Both the position numbers and the translations under genes were made by a program. This document shows positions 60,301 through 64,000 of a DNA stretch of 64,000 nucleotides, piece by piece. This DNA comes from Luzula sylvatica. Taxonomy: Eukaryota > Streptophyta > Magnoliopsida > Poales > Juncaceae. The stretch spans positions 42,472,551 to 42,536,550 of the forward strand of contig OX326959.1 in assembly GCA_946800325.1 (NCBI GenBank). The letters run 5' to 3'. The notes beneath the pieces are model-generated. The model searched no databases and was not told the origin of the DNA. It saw nothing but the letters and a program-made list of their open reading frames with translations. Numbering within the stretch: the stretch's first letter is position 1; each line of letters starts with the position of its first letter.

Positions 60301-62696
60301 ATGCTTCGTTCTTCTTCCAACTCCGATTCGATTTCGAATGTAGGATTGTCACATCCTTCAAATTCTTCGAACAAAGGGTTTGAGCTCCATTGAAAGTTTT
60401 CGAATGAGCTATCCATGACTTCTTGTACACAATCGTCGACCACGTCCATAGCACTTAAGTTGAGTGTACCTACAATGGGTTCCTTTAGTTTGTCAAAAAT
60501 ATTGAATTTGATTACCTCATCATCGAACTCCATCGTGAGCTCTCCCGCGTGTACATCGATCTTTGTGCGCGCCGTCTTCAAAAATGGCCGTCCAAGGAGA
60601 ATCGGGGTTGAATCGTTACTCCCCTCATTCATGTCCAACACGTAGAAATCCGCGGGGAAGTAAAGTCCATTCACCGTCACGATCACATCTTCGACTACTC
60701 CCACCGGCTTCGTCGTAGATCTATCGGCCAATTGAATTACTACTTGTGTATCGTCGAGAGGGCCGAGATCTAGGGTTTTGAAAACCGAGAAGGGCATTAC
60801 ATTGATGGATGCGCCTAAATCGAGCATGCATTTGGGTAACTCGTGTTGCCCAATTTTGCAAGGGATAGCGAACATCCCCGGATCTTTGTGCTTTTGGGGG
60901 AGTCTCAAAATCGCCGAAACACTCTCCCCCACACTAATCAACTCATCTCCTTTCGTCTTTCTTTTGTTCGTGCACAATGCCTTGAGATATTTTGCCAAAC
61001 GAGGCACTTCTTTGATTGCTTCGAGTAGAGGAATGTTTACCTCCACCTTCTTTAAGATGGCAAGCACGTCGTTGTTCGATTCGATTGGCTTTGGGAGACG
61101 ACTCGGGAAAGGTGGCTTGACTTGAGTCGATTTTGTTTCTAGTTCTTGAGTTGGTAACGTCGCGGCTTGAGTCGGACTCTTCTTCGGTATCGGTACCTCG
61201 AGCTCCTTTTCTTCTTGTACCTCCTTGCTCTTCGAACTTTCTCCCACCTCTTTACCGCTTCGGAGCGATATTGCGTTCACATGCCTTTGCTCGGAAGGGG
61301 CCAAAGATTGAGATTGGAGTCGAGATGTACCTTGGGATTCGATTATGTTTACTCGAGTGGCAATTTGATTGATTTGAGTCTCCAAGTTGCCCACATGGCG
61401 ATTCGTGTTCGAAACTTCTTGCCTTACACTTGAGATCTCTTGCTTCAATTCTTGCTTAAATTCTTGCTTCATCGTTTCCATGTTTTTATTGATACCTTGC
61501 AACATTTCCATTATCGTTTTCATGTCTTGATTTGGTTCTTGTGTTTGGGTTGGTTTATGAATCGCTTGAGTCGCATTTGGGTGTTGGTACGTGGCTGGTT
61601 TTGCGACCGCTTGTCGGTAAGGATCGGGTTGAGCATTGTTTGGATTCGACCAACTAAAGTTAGGATGGTTGCGGAGATTCGGATTATACGAATTTGAAGC
61701 GTCAAATTTCTTGTAAACGGCATTTGCATCTTCGATCACACTCGGGCATTCATCGGTGTGGTGGGTATTTGCGAGGCAAACCCCACATTTTTTCGTTTCC
61801 TCCTTGCCCAAAGCCTTCATGATGATCTCGAGCTTGTCGTTAAGCATGTCGACATTGAGGTCGCTACACGCGTTAACTCGGTATTCGACGTTCCTTCTTG
61901 ATTGAGAATTGGTTGCCATCACTTCGAGTAGCTTCTTAATTTCTTCGAGGTCTTTGTTCGCGATACTTCCCCCCGCGGATGCGTTGAGGAATTGGTTCTC
62001 CGAGTATCCTAGCCCGTTAATGAATTGTTCGTAGAGGAATTGGACCGCGACATTGTGGCTTGGGCATTCTTCCTTCAAACGCATGAATCGATCGTAGTAT
62101 TCGTGGAATGTTTCGTTCGGTTTTTGCGTTATTGCCAAAAGTTCTCGCCTTATAGCCGCCAATCGAGAGGCCGAAAAGTACCTCTCCTTGAAGAGGGTTG
62201 CTACTTCGTTGAATGCGAGAGGGCCTCTAAGCGCGTAGAACCAATCTTTCGGTCCTTCACCTAATGAGTAAGGAAAAAGAAGAAGAAGAATGTCACTAAA
62301 AGCTTCATAATTCGAATATATGTTTAGTTGAATCTTGAAATCTTTTAAGTGTTTATGAGGGTTTTCCGTGGCTTTTCCATGAAAAATAGGCAATGAGCCT
62401 ATAATGCTCGGATCCGCTTTGAAATTCGGAATATTGGGCTTAATAAAATTATAATTATCCTCCACATTTCCAGGTGCTACTAATTCTCTCAAGGTTTTTG
62501 GCCTTGGAGCTCTTGTTTCATCACCCATATTTGAATTTAAATGAGTAGAGAAAGAAGAAAAAGTTTGAGTTTGAAGTTGAGGTTCGTCTTGATCTTCTTG
62601 TGTCGGTTCCTTGCTCTTCTTAGAGCTCTTGTTCCTTCTTTCGATTTCCTTGACAAATGGAAGTAATTCGCCTTTTCGTGATCTTGTGTTGTGCAT
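57321..62696 (-). CDS. gag-pol: Gag-Pol polyprotein of Athila-group retrotransposon, intact
   Basis: A single unbroken frame of 1791 codons encodes every enzyme for copying and integration. Order, numbered from the chosen Met: Gag core about 94-264 (with DWFYAL near 151); CCHC zinc knuckle C304, C307, H312, C317; predicted coiled coil about 390-455; retropepsin with DLGAS at 626-630 and ILLGRP at 699-704; RT with D1008 and FMDD 1070-1073; RNase H with D1219, E1258, D1285, D1328; integrase with H1426, H1433, C1464, C1467 and D1496, D1555, E1591 (the D-58-D-35-E spacing is exact); C-terminal GPF near 1736. There is no chromodomain and no second RNase H. The frame could be opened six codons earlier, but that codon is GTG directly after an in-frame TAG, so the ATG at 62694-62696 is the likely start. 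Its context is weak (T at -3). Gag and Pol share one frame with no stop or shift between them, so protein ratio must be set some other way, perhaps by proteolysis. Confidence 0.95.
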   Translation of the reverse strand: MHNTRSRKGELLPFVKEIERRNKSSKKSKEPTQEDQDEPQLQTQTFSSFSTHLNSNMGDETRAPRPKTLRELVAPGNVEDNYNFIKPNIPNFKADPSIIGSLPIFHGKATENPHKHLKDFKIQLNIYSNYEAFSDILLLLFPYSLGEGPKDWFYALRGPLAFNEVATLFKERYFSASRLAAIRRELLAITQKPNETFHEYYDRFMRLKEECPSHNVAVQFLYEQFINGLGYSENQFLNASAGGSIANKDLEEIKKLLEVMATNSQSRRNVEYRVNACSDLNVDMLNDKLEIIMKALGKEETKKCGVCLANTHHTDECPSVIEDANAVYKKFDASNSYNPNLRNHPNFSWSNPNNAQPDPYRQAVAKPATYQHPNATQAIHKPTQTQEPNQDMKTIMEMLQGINKNMETMKQEFKQELKQEISSVRQEVSNTNRHVGNLETQINQIATRVNIIESQGTSRLQSQSLAPSEQRHVNAISLRSGKEVGESSKSKEVQEEKELEVPIPKKSPTQAATLPTQELETKSTQVKPPFPSRLPKPIESNNDVLAILKKVEVNIPLLEAIKEVPRLAKYLKALCTNKRKTKGDELISVGESVSAILRLPQKHKDPGMFAIPCKIGQHELPKCMLDLGASINVMPFSVFKTLDLGPLDDTQVVIQLADRSTTKPVGVVEDVIVTVNGLYFPADFYVLDMNEGSNDSTPILLGRPFLKTARTKIDVHAGELTMEFDDEVIKFNIFDKLKEPIVGTLNLSAMDVVDDCVQEVMDSSFENFQWSSNPLFEEFEGCDNPTFEIESELEEERSIDQALFLRDLEIPMQRAPPSIEQAPRLELKKLPIGLKYAFLDEAETLPVIIASNLAKEQEEKLIEMLKRNKKAFGWTLSDIPGISPSMCTHRILLEDGAKPSREPQRRLNPPMMEVVKKEVIKLLDAGIIYPIADSKWVSPIHVVPKKTGMTIVENDEGDQVPTRVQNGWRVCIDYRKLNKATKKDHFPLPFIDQMIERLAGNPFYCFLDGFSGYFQIPVAPEDQEKTTFTCPFGTFAYRRMPFGLCNAPGTFQRCMLSIFSDYISKFIEVFMDDFSVFGDSFESCLSHLSQILEKCIEANLVLNFEKCHFMVSEGIVLGHLISEKGMEVDKAKIDVIKTLPYPRTVKDVRSFLGHAGFYRRFIKDFSKTSQPMCQLLQKDAKFEFNAKCKEAFDNLKEKLCSAPIIKSPNWELPFEIMCDASDTSVGAVLGQREGKDPHVIAYASKSLDNAQRNYTTTEKELLAIVFALEKFRSYLLGTKVIVFSDHGALRHLMKKKECKPRLLRWILLLQEFDLEIKDKKGCENLVADHLSRLPLKIEDLVPIREEFPEEHVLAAQVEAPWYADLANYIVTKNFPPSFSKAQRDKMKSNARFYIWEDPILFRICTDQVIRKCVHQNEVQSILSFCHTLQCGGHFGIARTTHKVQECGFYWPTLHKDVANFVKGCGNCQKTGNLSRRNQMPLNSIYVCEPFDVWGIDFMGPFPSSFGYTYILLCVDYVTKWVEAVPTKHADSKTVVDFLKKSIFQRFGIPRVLISDRGSHFCNRYLQSLLEKYHVSHRTSTAYHPQTNGQAEVSNREIKSILEKVVNPTRKDWSTRLGDALWAYRTAFKTPIGMTPFKLVYGKACHLPVELEHKAFWAIKQFVLDYPKDASARKLQLLELDEFRQEAYDNSSLCKARAKRFHDRMIQKKDFHEGERVLLFNSRLKLFPGKLRSRWIGPFVVTNVTTFGVVEIRSEETNKTFKVNGHRLKHYHANFETGWMEEQALEPDDTSQ
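57375..58442 (-). other. Integrase: zinc-binding, catalytic and C-terminal GPF parts
   Basis: Residues about 1419-1774. The HHCC zinc site (H-x6-H...C-x2-C) is followed by the DDE core with D-x58-D-x35-E spacing, then [10 protein letters not shown]. Chromoviruses would carry a chromodomain after this point; here the protein ends about 50 residues later without one. Site choice into satellite must then depend on something else. Confidence 0.93.
58695..59072 (-). other. RNase H domain
   Basis: Residues about 1209-1334. The four acidic residues are in place: [39 protein letters not shown] and NLVADHLSR. It degrades the RNA strand during reverse transcription. Confidence 0.93.
59340..59927 (-). 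other. Reverse transcriptase domain
   Basis: Residues about 924-1119: [13 protein letters not shown], the [11 protein letters not shown] block, [11 protein letters not shown] (first Asp), [17 protein letters not shown], and FMDD with two Asp. All polymerase motifs are present and unbroken. Confidence 0.95.
60570..60917 (-). other. Retropepsin-like aspartic protease domain
   Basis: Residues about 594-709. The catalytic Asp lies in [12 protein letters not shown], followed by [10 protein letters not shown] and [13 protein letters not shown] in place of DTGAS is usual in this plant lineage, so the site looks active. Confidence 0.85.
61746..61787 (-). other. CCHC zinc knuckle (nucleocapsid)
   Basis: Spacing C-x2-C-x4-H-x4-C at residues 304-317 ([14 protein letters not shown]). 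This is the classic RNA-binding knuckle that packages the transcript. There is one copy only. Confidence 0.9.
61905..62417 (-). other. Gag capsid-like domain (within gag-pol)
   Basis: Residues about 94-264 match the plant retrotransposon Gag pattern: [12 protein letters not shown], then FKERYF, then the [10 protein letters not shown] region and FINGL. This part forms the virus-like particle in the cytoplasm. Confidence 0.85.
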
Positions 62697-62802
62697 AAAG
62701 TTTTCTTCCTTCACCTAGATTGTCACAAAAGAAACAAAGAAGTGAGTAAACAAATTTATGAATTTAAATCTCAAGTTTCGATCTAAAATATTGACTTAAA
62801 CA
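62697..62802 (-). other. Leader between primer site and gag start
   Basis: About 106 bp, AT-rich. No clear element was seen. An ATG overlapping the primer site (minus strand, 62823-62825) opens a very short upstream frame that ends after nine codons. Confidence 0.6.
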
Positions 62803-62824
62803 CCGCTCCCCGGCAGCGGCGCCA
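62803..62824 (-). other. Primer-binding site, tRNA-Asp type
   Basis: In element orientation TGGCGCCGCTGCCGGGGA, two bases after the LTR end. It is complementary to the 3' end of plant tRNA-Asp (…CCCCGGCAACGGCGCCA, from memory) with one mismatch over 17 bases; the tRNA-Asp primer is characteristic of Athila relatives. The match falls off beyond about 18 nt. Confidence 0.88.
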
Positions 62825-62826
62825 TT

Positions 62827-64000
62827 TGATGAGCGGGTTTTTGTGGTGTAAAATATCGTTGTGGTAAAAACCCCGAACAATCAACAAAATTTGTAATCTA
62901 AGTTTGTACAGTGGCAAATGTATAGATTCGTTCCACGGGGAGCAATTGCGTCAAAATTTGGATCGAAATGGATGAGAAATAACGAAGAAAATTTACAGAA
63001 GATAGTCCGTTACAACGGAAGTGGGTTCCGTTACAACGGACTTGAGTGAAATTTCTGCGCTAAGTGTGAGATGAACGTCCGTTACAACGGATGAAACTCC
63101 GTTTTAACGCACTATACTTGTCCGTTATAACGAACAGTGGTTGCGTTGCAACGGATTGGTTAATCCGTTACAACGGACCCTTATGTCTGTTATAACGCAC
63201 TTGTATTGAGCCTCTTGCGTGAAAATCCTCACTAGTCCGTTACAACGGACATGTATGTGCGTTACAACGGAAGTATAACCAACTGAAAATTAAAGGACCA
63301 ACCGTCCAGTCCGTTGTAACGCAAATTGTGTCCGTTATAACGGAAGTAGTTCTGGAATTAAGTTTGAGATTTGAATTGGGAGCAGTTTGATGGTTTGTTT
63401 TGGGATTGAATTAATGGAAATTTGAACTAAGTTTAAGGCAGAAATTGAGAGCAAAAGATCAAGTAAAAGAACAAGTTTAGAACAAAGATTCAATTCAATT
63501 AACAAGGATTCATTCAAGCAAACAAAGGATTCAAGCAAGAACAAGATTTACACAAATCCAAGTAATTTTATGCTACAAGAAATGCAAGAAAGGAAGGAAA
63601 ACACCTAGAGAGATGAAGAGAGCTCCGAGTCTCGTCTTGAGTGCCTTCCTTGTTGTTCGAGTTGCTAGAGAGCTAGTCAATGCGCCCAACAATTTCCTTT
63701 CGTACCGATCCACCCGTCAATAGAAGTGAGCTTCGTACCGGTTGGGTGGGCTCAAGATGTGCAAAGGTTGATTGAAAAGAAGCTTCCAACCAATCACGCC
63801 GAGAAAGCTCGACTCTTCGCTTGTGAAAGTTCGAATGAAATAAGTTTCACCCTAATTCCACACTTTTCCTTAGTCGAAGTGTAAACCGATTCACCGAATG
63901 AAGTGAGCTTCTATTCGGTGACCGATCTTAGAAAAATTATCGTTCGTAGTTGCAATTCTTGCGCGTTCTTGAAAGTTTCTTGGACTTGCTTAAACGGGAG
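62827..64000 (-). repeat. 5' LTR, partial (first 1174 bp in plus-strand order, cut by the window end)
   Basis: Matches 53829-55002 at a constant offset of 8998 bp, with no difference found in the stretches compared line by line. The window ends at the first bases of the GA microsatellite. The missing part should contain the TATA box and U3, ending near 64532. It carries the same 12 palindromes (63007-63342) and hairpin (63892-63920). Confidence 0.95.

Larger units (their letters stand above)
53829..64000 (-). mobile_element. Athila-group Ty3/gypsy LTR retrotransposon, near complete, cut by the window end
   Basis: The element lies on the minus strand. In its own orientation: 5' LTR (present here only as 62827-64000), 2-bp gap, primer site complementary to tRNA-Asp, short leader, one gag-pol frame in the order Gag, protease, RT, RNase H, integrase, a 1.6-kb non-coding spacer, polypurine tract, and a full 3' LTR. 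Domain order with integrase last defines Ty3/gypsy. The FMDD polymerase box, DLGAS protease, tRNA-Asp primer and absence of a chromodomain fit the plant Athila group, which is known to invade centromeric satellites. The internal region is 7292 bp. If the right LTR equals the left, the whole element is about 10.7 kb, ending near 64532. LTRs matching wherever compared and an unbroken frame point to a recent insertion that may still be competent. No env-like frame is present. Confidence 0.92.

Noticed and set aside
57351..62264. Many plus-strand and other-frame ORFs across gag-pol
   Set aside because: Shadows of the long minus-strand coding frame; none shows a domain.

Overview
The window is nuclear DNA of a flowering plant. 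It joins a large satellite array, probably centromeric or pericentromeric, to a young Ty3/gypsy retrotransposon of the Athila group. Support for a plant comes from the retrotransposon lineage (Athila-type gag-pol in one frame, tRNA-Asp-type primer site, no chromodomain) and from the 124-bp AT-rich satellite. The species cannot be named from the sequence.

Bases 1-53828 are one uninterrupted head-to-tail array of about 434 monomers of 124 bp (about 29% GC). All monomers lie in the same orientation, with no genes and no inversions. Monomer variants recur in order at several scales: 7 monomers (868 bp), 16 (1984 bp), 21 (2604 bp), 22 (2728 bp), and multi-kilobase blocks repeated at offsets of about 8.68 and 9.06 kb. 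This points to repeated, recent unequal exchange or amplification. The 21-monomer pattern dominates up to about 11.7 kb; a second set of variants dominates from there to 53.8 kb.

Bases 53829-64000 are a retrotransposon on the minus strand, inserted inside a satellite monomer. Left to right it shows a complete 3' LTR (53829-55534, 1706 bp, TGATG...CATCA ends), a polypurine tract, a 1.6-kb non-coding spacer with a second polypurine-like tract, one intact gag-pol frame (57321-62696), the primer-binding site, and the first 1174 bp (in plus-strand order) of the 5' LTR, cut by the window end. The two LTRs match base for base wherever I compared them and keep a constant 8998-bp offset, so the insertion is recent. 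No env-like gene is visible.

The element works as one unit. A TATA box in the LTR would start a transcript just before a (CT)36 tract, the tRNA would prime at the site beside the 5' LTR, the polyprotein supplies Gag, protease, RT/RNase H and integrase, and the 3' polypurine tract would prime second-strand synthesis. The most unusual feature is a set of 25 short palindromes, CCGTT-NN-AACGG and close variants. Twelve lie in the LTR and 13 in the spacer downstream of pol.
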